Shown piece by piece: positions 34,550 to 42,591 of a DNA stretch of 64,000 nt. The first letter of the stretch is position 1, and each line of letters starts with the position of its first letter. The notes beneath the pieces are model-generated. The model did no database searches and was not told where the DNA came from. It saw only the letters and a list, made by a program, of their open reading frames with translations. Source of the stretch: Bryobacterales bacterium (GTDB taxonomy: Bacteria > Acidobacteriota > Terriglobia > Bryobacterales > Bryobacteraceae); NCBI GenBank assembly GCA_016789905.1, contig JAEUQC010000172.1:124001-188000 (forward strand), in the 5' to 3' direction. A program made the position numbers and the translations under genes.

Positions 34550-35443
34550 TCAACCTTGCAGCGAAAGCAGATTCCCGCCGAGAATGGCTTCTGCTCCGGC
34601 GCGGCCGATACCGATTCGTTGCAGTACATCGACCTGCGCAGAAAACACCGGCTGGACCCAGCCGCGCGGGAAGAACGAAGAGTCGGTACCGAATAACAAC
34701 CGCTTCTCTCCGGCCACGTCGAGCGCGCGGCGGAAGACGGTCTCCAGGTCCAAAGGTACTTCGTTGAACCTGGTCCAGTTATTGGAACTTGAGGTATCCA
34801 GATAGACGTTTGGGCAGAGGCCGGCCAGCATGAGCGCCTCCCGGAAGAAACCGGCGCCGAAGTGGGGCACGACAAAACGAACTGAAGGATGGCGCAGCGC
34901 GATGTTGTGCAGGTCCAGCGGGTTGGAATACCGCATGTCGAACGGTGACGGCAGGCCCAGTTTCTTGCGCACGCCGACGCTCAATACACCGCAGTGGACG
35001 AAAACGTTTCGGCCGGCGGCCAGCGGCCATAACCCTTCCAGCCTTTCGTCGGCCACTGAATAGCGGTGCATGGCCGGGAAGAGGCACACGGTGCGATGGC
35101 CCGCATGGAAAGCGGCCGCGACGCGTTCCAAGGTGTCCGGGGCAAGCGGATTCACGAGGAATTGCCCGTGAAACCGGTCCGGGTACCGCGACAGCGCCGC
35201 CGAAACCGAGGCTTCATCGGACGGCATACTGGCGATGAGCGAGGCCGAAGCCACGCCGTGCCGGTCTAGTTCCGCCACCCAGCGGTCCGCCAGAATGCCG
35301 GGGTCCGGCGCTGGAGCGTCCCATTCCAGTTGACGCGCCACCGCGTCCACGTCACGCCCGCCCGTGAGCAGGGAAAAAAACCGGTGAGAGAAAAAATGAA
35401 TGTGTGCGTCGCGAACCGGGAAGTCCCCCCAGGGCGTCTGCAC
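34550..35443 (-). CDS. Metal-dependent amidohydrolase (PF04909 type)
   Basis: 297-residue TIM-barrel hydrolase of the amidohydrolase-2 group, which includes decarboxylases such as ACMSD. Metal ligands are visible: the N-terminal HIH (residues 15-17, RDAHIHFF), VFVHCG, VVPHFG, and the Asp of FGTDSSFF. The start is GTG 35443, 3 bases after the response-regulator stop, so it is in the same operon. Substrate unknown. Confidence 0.88.
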   Translation of the reverse strand: MQTPWGDFPVRDAHIHFFSHRFFSLLTGGRDVDAVARQLEWDAPAPDPGILADRWVAELDRHGVASASLIASMPSDEASVSAALSRYPDRFHGQFLVNPLAPDTLERVAAAFHAGHRTVCLFPAMHRYSVADERLEGLWPLAAGRNVFVHCGVLSVGVRKKLGLPSPFDMRYSNPLDLHNIALRHPSVRFVVPHFGAGFFREALMLAGLCPNVYLDTSSSNNWTRFNEVPLDLETVFRRALDVAGEKRLLFGTDSSFFPRGWVQPVFSAQVDVLQRIGIGRAGAEAILGGNLLSLQG

Positions 35444-35446
35444 CGG

Positions 35447-36133
35447 CTATACTCCGGTGGCTACCGGTTCACCTGTTGCCGCAAACCTTGTGATACCGGC
35501 GGACAACGCCAACTGGGTAAGTCCGGCGACGTTGTTGACGTTCAACTTCTTCATCATCGTCTTGCGGTAGCTGCGGACCGTTTGCAGGCCCAGGTCCAGC
35601 ATGACCGCGATTTCTTTGCTGGTTTTGCCTTCGGCCACCAGCCGAAGCACTTGGAGTTCCCGCGGCGAGAGCCCCTCCAGCATGGCCGGCACGGGTTTGG
35701 CCTCCAGATCGCCGCGTTGAATGCGCACGAGCAGTTTTTCGGAAACTTGCGGGCTCATGTAGAAGCCGCCCTTGGCTACCGTTCGCAACGCGTCCACCAG
35801 GTCTCCGTCGGACGCCTTCTTCAGTACGAACGCACGGGCGCCGCTGCGAATGGCGCTTACCACGGAGTGTTCGTCATCGTACATTGATAGGATGATGATC
35901 TTGGCGTCGGGCGAATGACGCAGGATCTCCGTCGTTGCCTCCACGCCGTTGAGGCCTTGCAGTCCGATGTCCATTACGATGACGTCGGGGTTCAGTTTCC
36001 GGCAGAATTGGACGGCGTCGGTGCCGTTGTCGGTCTCGCCGACGACGTCGAAATCCCCCTCGGCCTTGAGAATAGCCTTGATGCCGTCGCGGAGAATTTT
36101 GTGGTCGTCAACGAGAAGAACGTGGAAAGGCAT
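35447..36133 (-). CDS. NarL/FixJ-type response regulator
   Basis: 228-residue transcription factor. The receiver domain (residues 1-120) has the acidic pair Asp9-Asp10, phospho-acceptor Asp55 (VIVMDIG), the switch Ser in IILSMYDDEHS, and Lys in FVLKKAS. A LuxR-type helix-turn-helix occupies about 152-215 (LSPRELQVLRLVAEGKTSKE, then QTVRSYRKTMMKKL). Immediately preceded by a histidine kinase gene (38-base gap), with which it presumably forms a two-component pair. Targets unknown. Confidence 0.95.
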   Translation of the reverse strand: MPFHVLLVDDHKILRDGIKAILKAEGDFDVVGETDNGTDAVQFCRKLNPDVIVMDIGLQGLNGVEATTEILRHSPDAKIIILSMYDDEHSVVSAIRSGARAFVLKKASDGDLVDALRTVAKGGFYMSPQVSEKLLVRIQRGDLEAKPVPAMLEGLSPRELQVLRLVAEGKTSKEIAVMLDLGLQTVRSYRKTMMKKLNVNNVAGLTQLALSAGITRFAATGEPVATGV

Positions 36134-36171
36134 ACTCTGTGTGGAAAAAGGTTCAGGCGAACATTACCACC

Positions 36172-36798
36172 CTAAAATGTTTGGATCAGTACGATTGTAC
36201 CTTGACTCCTGGAAGAATCAATGCGCAATTGAAGCCGGGACGAATTTGCATAGGCTTTCATGAGTACGAATCCTGTTCCTAGGGGTTGGGTGTGAATTTG
36301 CGCCGCATCAAAGCCGCAGCCAAGGTCGGAAATACGGGCGGAAAGGCCCATATCGCCTGCCGTCAACCGCAGTTCCGCGTGGTTCACACCAGCGTGGGCT
36401 GCAATATTGTTGGCTGCCAATTCGATGATACGGTAGACGGCGAAACCAGTGGACGGGGAAATTGCGCCCTGCACGTTAATGTTTGTTCTGATTTCAAGCC
36501 CCGCCTCCTCCCGGAAGCGGTCAACTAATAATTCAATTGCCAAGGAAAGTCCCGAACGTTCGATGACGTTGCGCTGCAGTCTGTTACATGCGAATCGAAC
36601 ATTTTCGAGCGCCCCGGCCAAATATTCCTGAATCCGGGTGGTTGCCTCCGCGTCCGCGCCCAGCGCCTGCAGGTGGAAACCGATGGCGGTGAGCGTTTGG
36701 CCGGCGTTATCATGCAAAAGCCGCGCCACTTCCGTGGCGCGGCTTTCGTGTTCCAGTATCAACGCTGCCAAACGGTCAACAGCGGTGTGTTGTTCCAT
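36172..36798 (-). CDS. Sensor-less histidine kinase (HisKA_3 type)
   Basis: 208-residue protein made only of the dimerisation/phosphorylation helix pair and an ATPase domain. The phospho-acceptor is His29 in LLHDNAGQTLTAIGFHLQAL, as in NarX/DegS-type kinases. The ATP domain shows the N-box IIELAANNIAAHAG and G-boxes DLGCGFD and GTGFVLMKA. There is no membrane segment or PAS domain, so the input must come from the cytoplasm or from a partner protein. It begins 5 bases after the transketolase stop and is followed by a NarL-type regulator. Confidence 0.9.
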   Translation of the reverse strand: MEQHTAVDRLAALILEHESRATEVARLLHDNAGQTLTAIGFHLQALGADAEATTRIQEYLAGALENVRFACNRLQRNVIERSGLSLAIELLVDRFREEAGLEIRTNINVQGAISPSTGFAVYRIIELAANNIAAHAGVNHAELRLTAGDMGLSARISDLGCGFDAAQIHTQPLGTGFVLMKAYANSSRLQLRIDSSRSQGTIVLIQTF

Positions 36799-36803
36799 GG
36801 CGG

Positions 36804-37772
36804 CTACTTTTGCTTACGGGCCAGCGCTTTCCGCGCCGTATCGGCCACGTCTTTCCCGGTCATTTTGTACTTCGTCAACACCTCTTCCGGCGTACCGCTT
36901 TCGGCATAGAAGTTGCCCATACCGTGGAACTCCATGACGCAGGGCGAGGTTTCGCACACCACCTGCGCTACTTTCACTCCGAGCCCGGAATCGGTGAAGT
37001 GTTCTTCGGCCACGACAATGCAGCCAGTGGACCGGGCGGCATTGGCGATTGCTTCGCGGTCAATTGGCTTGATGGTGTGGATGTCGATAACGCCGGCCGA
37101 AATGCCCTCGTCTTCCAGAATGGCGGCGGCGCGAATGCATTCGGCCACCATCAGCCCGGTGGCGATGAAGGTCAGGTCCTTGCCCTCCAGCAGAGTGACG
37201 GCTTTCCCGATTTCCAGTTTCTGGCCGGGGGCGTAGACGAGCGGCACTTTCACGCGGCCGGCGCGAATGAATACGGGACCGTCATGATAGGCCGCCTCTT
37301 TCACCAGCGCGAAGGTGGCGTGTTCGTCGGCGGGGCTAAGGACAGTGAACCCGGCCAGCGAACAGGCCAGGCCCAGATCCTCCACTGACATTTGCGAGGG
37401 CCCGTCTTCGCCGATGGAGATGCCGCTGTGGGTTCCCACAACCTTCAACGGAATGCGCGGATAGGCGACGTTGACCCGCAACTGCTCAAACCCCTTGTTC
37501 AGCACGAAGGCGGAGAAGCTGGCGACGAAAGCGATTTTGCCGCTGGAGGCGAGGCCCGCGCCGATGGAGACCATATTGGCTTCGGCGATGCCGCAGGAAA
37601 AGAACCGCTCCGGGAACTCCTTGGCGAACAGGTGGGTGAAGGTGGATTTGGACAAGTCGGCGTCGCAGACGACGACGTTTGAGTCGGCCTTGCCGAGTTC
37701 GACAATGGCCTTGCCAAACGCTTCGCGCGTGGCCGCGCCCAGTTTCAGTTCGAATTTCTCTTTCACGCTCAT
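36804..37772 (-). CDS. Transketolase, C-terminal subunit
   Basis: 322-residue half of a split transketolase: pyrimidine-binding domain plus the C-terminal transketolase domain. Landmarks are REAFGKAIVELGKADSNVVVCDADLSKST, ERFFSCGIAEANMVSIGAGLA (with the catalytic Glu in the IAEAN step), SIGEDGPSQMSVEDLGL, and the C-terminal AEEHFTDSGLG. It needs the N-terminal half encoded directly upstream; the genes overlap by 4 bases. Together they transfer two-carbon units in the pentose phosphate pathway. Confidence 0.95.
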   Translation of the reverse strand: MSVKEKFELKLGAATREAFGKAIVELGKADSNVVVCDADLSKSTFTHLFAKEFPERFFSCGIAEANMVSIGAGLASSGKIAFVASFSAFVLNKGFEQLRVNVAYPRIPLKVVGTHSGISIGEDGPSQMSVEDLGLACSLAGFTVLSPADEHATFALVKEAAYHDGPVFIRAGRVKVPLVYAPGQKLEIGKAVTLLEGKDLTFIATGLMVAECIRAAAILEDEGISAGVIDIHTIKPIDREAIANAARSTGCIVVAEEHFTDSGLGVKVAQVVCETSPCVMEFHGMGNFYAESGTPEEVLTKYKMTGKDVADTARKALARKQK

Positions 37773-38593
37773 GCGCCGATCTCCTGCAACGCCTTTTCCA
37801 GTTCGTCTTTTGTCGGCGCCACGCCGTGGAACTTCGGATTGTTTTCCATGAAGGAAACGCCCTTTCCTTTAACGGTGTGGGCGATGAGAACAGTTGGCTT
37901 GCCCTTGGTGGCGGCGGCGTTGGCGAAGGCGGCTTGCAGCGCCGCGACGTCGTGTCCATCCACCTCCAACGTGTTCCAGCCGAAGGCGCGCCATTTGTCG
38001 GCCAGCGGCTCCAGTTCCATTATGTCTTTCACAAAACCGTCCAACTGAATCTTGTTGTAGTCGACGATGGCGACGATGTTGTCCACTTTGTGGAAACCGC
38101 CGTACATGGCCGCTTCCCAAATCTGGCCTTCCTGGATTTCGCCATCGCCCAGCAGCACGTAGACACGGGTGGGGGATTTGTCGAGCTTGGCGGCTTCGGC
38201 CATGCCCAGGCCGAGCGAGAGGCCTACGCCGAGGGATCCAGTGGAGGCTTCCAGCGCGGGGATGAAACGTTTGTCGGGATGGCCCTGATAGATGGAGCCC
38301 AGGCTGCGCAGGGTTTGCAGGCTTTCGGCAGGCGTGTAGCCGGCTTCGGCGAAGACGCCATAGAGAACAGGCGCGGCGTGTCCCTTGGAGAGAATAAACC
38401 GGTCACGTTCCGGCCAGGCGGGATTGGCCGGGTCGTGGCGCATAACGTCAAAATAAAGGGTAACCATCGTTTCCACGGCCGAGAGTGACCCGCCGGGATG
38501 CCCTGACTTGGCGGCGGCGATCATAGTGACAATATGCCGCCGAACCCGTCTGGCGATCGCTTGCAACTCGCCGATATCGCTCGTTTTTTGCAT
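37769..38593 (-). CDS. Transketolase, N-terminal subunit
   Basis: 274-residue ThDP-binding half of a split transketolase. Motifs are HIVTMIAAAKSGHPGGSLSA, FILSKGHAAPVLYGVFAEAG, GSLGVGLSLGLGMAEAAKL, and the ThDP signature GDGEIQEGQIWEAAMYGGF ending with VDYNKIQLDG. Start ATG 38593. First gene of a leftward operon that continues with the C-terminal half, a kinase and a response regulator. Split transketolases are common in archaea and some bacteria. Confidence 0.95.
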   Translation of the reverse strand: MQKTSDIGELQAIARRVRRHIVTMIAAAKSGHPGGSLSAVETMVTLYFDVMRHDPANPAWPERDRFILSKGHAAPVLYGVFAEAGYTPAESLQTLRSLGSIYQGHPDKRFIPALEASTGSLGVGLSLGLGMAEAAKLDKSPTRVYVLLGDGEIQEGQIWEAAMYGGFHKVDNIVAIVDYNKIQLDGFVKDIMELEPLADKWRAFGWNTLEVDGHDVAALQAAFANAAATKGKPTVLIAHTVKGKGVSFMENNPKFHGVAPTKDELEKALQEIGA

Positions 38594-38635
38594 AGATTCT
38601 CTTTACTCTATCATCTTGCCGTGGCGGACCTGCAT

Positions 38636-38641
38636 TACCAT
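38636..38641 (+). promoter_or_regulatory. -10-like TACCAT upstream of the TPR protein
   Basis: TACCAT ends 5 bases before ATG 38647, in the 53-bp divergent region with transketolase. The same hexamer precedes the amidase at 42592. Confidence 0.3.
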
Positions 38642-38646
38642 GTATC

Positions 38647-40269
38647 ATGCGTTCTCTCTTTCTCGTGTGCTTGGCCGCACTGCCGTTGGCGGCGCAGGCG
38701 GCCGCCGATACCGCCGCGCACTGCGTTGTCGTCAGTGAAGGGGCCCCTGCGCTTCCGGCGCAACTCATGGAGGGGCAGGGAAGCGTGGTATTCCCCATGA
38801 CCACCGCCAGCGCCGAGGCCCGGAAGTTCTTTGAACAGGGCGTGGCGCAGATGCACTCGTTCTGGGCCCGGGAGGCGGAGCGCAGCTTTCTGCAGGCGGC
38901 ACAACTAGACCCCGCCGCGCCGATGCCCTGGTGGGGCGTGGCCATGGTGGCCGCCGGCGACTACCGGCCGCACTTTCAACTGGTGCGGGACAAACACTTG
39001 CCAGGCACGCTGCCCGCCACGGCGAATGGAAAGCGCGCCCTTGCCGCCGCCCGCCGCGCCAGGGAATTGGCCGCCATTCCCGGCAAAGCCAGCGACGTGG
39101 AGAAGCTCTACATTGATGCCATCTGGGCGCGCCGCAACCCTGACTCGGCCGATCCCGATGCAGGATACATCGCCGGGCTTCGCCGCGTTGTCGCCGCGGA
39201 CCCGAAGGACGTGGAGGCACGCACGTATTTGGCATTGCACTTGATGGACGGTTTTGACACGCCCAGCCGCAACCCGCGCCCGGGCAGCATGGAGGCGGTG
39301 GAGATTCTGCGCCATTTGGCCAAGGAAGCGCCGGCCCACCCCGGCGTACACCACTACGTAATCCATGGCTGGGAGGGGTCCAACTTCGCCCGCGACGCTT
39401 GGGATAGCTGCAAGCAGTATGCCGCGCTGGTCCCCAATATTCCCCACGCCCTGCACATGCCCGGTCACATTTACGCTCAGACCGGCAAGTTCAAAGAAGC
39501 CCAGGACGCCTTCACCGTGGCGGCCACGCTGGAACGGAAGTACATGGCTGCCGATAAGGAATATGGAAACGGCCACCACGGGCATAACGTTCATTTTCTG
39601 GCTGTCGCGCTGGCGGCCGAGGGGCAGTTTGACGCCGCGTTCACGGCCGCCAAGGACCTGCTGGGCTACGCGGAAACGGAGAAGGAAAAGAAGACGCCCG
39701 ACGCCTATCGCACGGCTTTCCGGCAGGGTTCGTTCGCCATGGTGCGAACGCTGGTTTGGGGGGAGCGATGGGACGAGATTCTGACCGGTTCGCTGCTGCC
39801 GTCGCTGGCCACGCCGCGCGAGAAGTTCTGGCGGCATTGGGCGCGCGCGCTGGCCTTCAGCGCCAAGAAGGACCCGGCCGCCGCCACCGCCGAACTAGCC
39901 GCCATGCGCGCCGCGCAGACTGAATTCGAAAAACAGGTGAAGGCAGCCGCGCCGCGCGAGTTTGCCGTGGCGATGCAGGATGTGCAGGGCTTCATTTACC
40001 TGGCGCAGGGTAAGAACAAGCGCGCCTGGAAAACTTTGGAAATGGCCTCGACGGCCGAACGCGCCCTTCGCTATAACGAGCCGCCGATCTACCCACGGCC
40101 GGTGGCCGAAGCCTGGGGCCAGGCCGCGATGCGCGCCGGGCAGCGAAAGATGGCTGAAAAGGTCTTCCGCATCGCTCTGCACGAGTTGCCCGGCAGCCGT
40201 ATTCCCAGTGAGGGGTTGCGCCAGTTGACCAGCCGCCGCCAGGATTCGGCCGTTTCGGGCGGGAATTAA
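38647..40269 (+). CDS. Exported TPR-repeat protein
   Basis: 540-residue secreted protein with signal peptide (MRSLFLVCLAALPLAAQA). Helical TPR units start near residue 55 (ARKFFEQGVAQMHSFWAREA and on), continue with DPAAPMPWWGVAMVAAGD, HALHMPGHIYAQTGKFKEAQ, and end with AEAWGQAAMRAGQRKMAE. A GHHGHNVHFLAV stretch near residue 310 is conserved in this type of acidobacterial protein as far as I can recall, but I cannot verify that. No enzymatic motif; probably a scaffold or peptide-binding protein in the periplasm. Divergent from transketolase. Confidence 0.8.
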   Translation: MRSLFLVCLAALPLAAQAAADTAAHCVVVSEGAPALPAQLMEGQGSVVFPMTTASAEARKFFEQGVAQMHSFWAREAERSFLQAAQLDPAAPMPWWGVAMVAAGDYRPHFQLVRDKHLPGTLPATANGKRALAAARRARELAAIPGKASDVEKLYIDAIWARRNPDSADPDAGYIAGLRRVVAADPKDVEARTYLALHLMDGFDTPSRNPRPGSMEAVEILRHLAKEAPAHPGVHHYVIHGWEGSNFARDAWDSCKQYAALVPNIPHALHMPGHIYAQTGKFKEAQDAFTVAATLERKYMAADKEYGNGHHGHNVHFLAVALAAEGQFDAAFTAAKDLLGYAETEKEKKTPDAYRTAFRQGSFAMVRTLVWGERWDEILTGSLLPSLATPREKFWRHWARALAFSAKKDPAAATAELAAMRAAQTEFEKQVKAAAPREFAVAMQDVQGFIYLAQGKNKRAWKTLEMASTAERALRYNEPPIYPRPVAEAWGQAAMRAGQRKMAEKVFRIALHELPGSRIPSEGLRQLTSRRQDSAVSGGN

Positions 40270-40287
40270 CCGGCGCCAGAAATAGAA

Positions 40288-40323
40288 AGCCGGTGAGCAC
40301 TCGGAGGAGGATGCTCACCGGCT
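40288..40323. terminator. Strong hairpin between convergent genes (candidate bidirectional terminator)
   Basis: Perfect 12-base arms AGCCGGTGAGCA (40288-40299) and TGCTCACCGGCT (40312-40323) around a 12-base purine-rich loop. It begins 18 bases after the TPR stop and lies behind the NRAMP-like gene. A T-rich stretch follows on the minus strand only, so it would work best as a terminator for leftward transcription. A weaker hairpin (TCCTC/GAGGA, 40379-40395) with nearby A5 lies closer to the NRAMP stop. Confidence 0.55.
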
Positions 40324-40412
40324 GGTCGGAAGGTTCCGCTGCGGGCGGAGCGTTCGACCTAACTTAAAAAGGCACGGATCCTCAGTACTGGAGGAATAGT
40401 CCTAGCCTTATA

Positions 40413-41783
40413 CTAACCCCGAATGAGAAGAATTGTGTAGTACCCCATCATAAAAATTGTGAAGAGGGAGGCGACCCACAGGCTTGCCGTGACCCAGGGC
40501 TTAGGGTAAACTTCCTTGGGCATGTGCCGGTGGCGCAGGTACAGCGTGCCCATGGCGATGACTGGCAGCATAAGAGCCTGAGCAACACCGCCAATCTTCA
40601 CCATTTTGCTGGGATCCACTTTAAGAAAATATAATCCAACGGGGATCAGCAGCAGCCCGATGACGAACCGTTTTCGCCATTGGACGCGAGTGGCGTAGTC
40701 GCCGCGATCATAGATCCCCAGAAGGCTGATCATGTCGGCATAGACACGGCTATTGGCCGCGGTGGCGGCGAAGATGGTGCCGTAGAGGGTGGCGATGGCG
40801 CCGGCGTAGAAGAGCCACAGCGCCCAGGGGCCTAACGTTTCGGTGTACATTTTGGAGAGCACGGCGATCATCTCGTTCCCTTTGGGTAACAAGCCCTGCG
40901 TGTGCAGCACGCCAGCGCCCAGCAAGTAAAAGGCCAGCGTGGCGATGGTGTAGATGACCATGGAGGCGATAATGTCGACGTTCATTACTCGAATCCAGCC
41001 ATGGGCGCGGCGCTTCCAGTCCGCCGAACCATCCAACGGCCCGGTGTAGCGGGCGTAGCCTTTTTCGACGCACCAGTAGGGGTACATAAAGAGTTCGGCG
41101 GCGCCGACGCCGGTGATGCCGAATACGGCCACGGCTGTCGTTAACCCGCCCCCTGGCAGCTTGAAGCCGAAGCCCTCGGCCAACTGCGCCCAGGAGAAGT
41201 ACTGCGGTTTGCTGGTGAGCACGAGGGCGCAGAGCAGCGTCAGCATTGTGAACAGCCCCACCTTCAGCGTGGCCAGATGCTCAATCCGCTCATAGCCCCC
41301 GCCAAGCAGCAGCCACAGCGTGCCAGCGAGCAGCAGCAGCACCCACAATTCGACGGCCAGTTGTGGCATTAAGGTGTTCAGCACTTGCGCCACGCCGGCG
41401 AACATGGCCCCGATTTGGAACATCGTAACCAGCACCATGATGGCCCACATCCACACCACCCAACTGACGCCCAGCCGGGGCCCGGGCACCATGTTGAAGG
41501 ACGCAAGTCCGGTCTTGCCGGTGGCGATGGTGAACCGGCCCATTTCCGATTGAATGGCCGGTTTGAGGAAGCAACTAATGATGATGATCCAAAGGGCAAC
41601 GTAGCCCACTTCGGCGCCGAGGCTGGTGGTGGCGATCAGTTCGCCAGAGCCGACAATGGAGGCGGCGAGAATCATCCCAGGGCCAATCCGTTTCAGGATG
41701 GCCAGAAAATCCGTTGGCGGCTCGGCGACATCTTCGGTGTGGTAGGCGTAGGGGTCTTTTATGACGGTTGGCGAAGGTTGCAT
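40413..41783 (-). CDS. NRAMP-like divalent metal transporter family protein
   Basis: 456-residue membrane protein with about 11 helices, starting at ATG 41783 (MQPSPTVIK); the frame is open upstream to 42770, but that part lies antisense to DUF2071. The TM1 region (GPGMILAASIVGSGELIATT) aligns with NRAMP, but the metal-binding DPGN is GSGE. In TM6 (FGITGVGAAELFMYPYW) the usual MPHN is absent. It may transport another ion or solute. Convergent with the TPR gene. Confidence 0.82.
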   Translation of the reverse strand: MQPSPTVIKDPYAYHTEDVAEPPTDFLAILKRIGPGMILAASIVGSGELIATTSLGAEVGYVALWIIIISCFLKPAIQSEMGRFTIATGKTGLASFNMVPGPRLGVSWVVWMWAIMVLVTMFQIGAMFAGVAQVLNTLMPQLAVELWVLLLLAGTLWLLLGGGYERIEHLATLKVGLFTMLTLLCALVLTSKPQYFSWAQLAEGFGFKLPGGGLTTAVAVFGITGVGAAELFMYPYWCVEKGYARYTGPLDGSADWKRRAHGWIRVMNVDIIASMVIYTIATLAFYLLGAGVLHTQGLLPKGNEMIAVLSKMYTETLGPWALWLFYAGAIATLYGTIFAATAANSRVYADMISLLGIYDRGDYATRVQWRKRFVIGLLLIPVGLYFLKVDPSKMVKIGGVAQALMLPVIAMGTLYLRHRHMPKEVYPKPWVTASLWVASLFTIFMMGYYTILLIRG

Positions 41784-41835
41784 GCGAGCTTTCGAAGACA
41801 CCTCGATACTGTATCGCGTTTCGTGGCGGCGGGTC

Positions 41836-41841
41836 GATAAT
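41836..41841 (+). promoter_or_regulatory. -10-like GATAAT upstream of the DUF2071 gene
   Basis: GATAAT ends 5 bases before ATG 41847. Confidence 0.4.
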
Positions 41842-41846
41842 CGGGT

Positions 41847-42566
41847 ATGGTTGAGGGGATATCCATCGATCCGCCGTTTCGCGTACCCAGGCCGGTTTTG
41901 CGCCAAACGTGGCTGGAGTTGACGTTTCTGCACTGGGCGTACCCGCCGGACGTGGTTCGGCCGCTGCTGCCGCGGGGCCTGGAACCGGACCTGTGGGAGG
42001 GGCGGCTGTATGTGGGACTGGTGCCGTTTATCCTGGCCGACATTACGCTGGTGAACGCCCCGGCGGTACCGTGGCTCTCCCGCTTTCCGGAGACAAATGT
42101 TCGAACGTATGTCAGGGATCGTGAAGGGCGGCGCGGCGTATGGTTTTTCTCGCTCGACGCGGCGCGCCTGGCCGCCGTGGCGGGCGCGAGGTTGAGTTAC
42201 GCGTTGCCTTACTACTGGGCGAAGATGTCGGTGCGGCGGGAAGGTGAGCGAATCCGATACACCAGCCGGCGACGGCATGGCCCTGACGGAATGACGGCGA
42301 TTACGGTAACTCCCGGCGCCGTGATCGAACGCCCGTCGCCGTTGGAGATTTTCCTGACCGCCCGGTGGCGTCTTTATGCTTTTCGGGGCGGGCGGTTGTT
42401 CCGGGCCGATGTGGATCACCCCAGGTGGCCGCTGCGGCAGGCGCGGGTGGAGGCGCTGGAGGAAAACCTGTTGGCGGCGGCGGGACTTCCGGCGCCCAGC
42501 GGAGAACCGCTGGCCCACTTTTCCCCGGGGACGAGCGTGATGACGGGTTGGCCATACCGGATCTAG
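41847..42566 (+). CDS. DUF2071 (YqjF-like) protein
   Basis: 239-residue protein of the DUF2071 family. Typical stretches are LRQTWLELTFLHWAYPPDVV, RPLLPRGLEPDLWEG, YVGLVPFILADI, and NVRTYVRDREGRRGVWFFSLDA, followed by LPYYWAKMSV. No signal peptide. The fold is thought to be acetoacetate-decarboxylase-like, but no activity is established here. Divergent from the NRAMP-like gene (63-bp gap); the amidase gene follows 25 bases later. Confidence 0.9.
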   Translation: MVEGISIDPPFRVPRPVLRQTWLELTFLHWAYPPDVVRPLLPRGLEPDLWEGRLYVGLVPFILADITLVNAPAVPWLSRFPETNVRTYVRDREGRRGVWFFSLDAARLAAVAGARLSYALPYYWAKMSVRREGERIRYTSRRRHGPDGMTAITVTPGAVIERPSPLEIFLTARWRLYAFRGGRLFRADVDHPRWPLRQARVEALEENLLAAAGLPAPSGEPLAHFSPGTSVMTGWPYRI

Positions 42567-42579
42567 GCGCGGCGGCGGG

Positions 42580-42585
42580 TACCAT
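42580..42585 (+). promoter_or_regulatory. -10-like TACCAT upstream of the amidase
   Basis: TACCAT ends 6 bases before ATG 42592. Confidence 0.3.
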
Positions 42586-42591
42586 ACGAGA

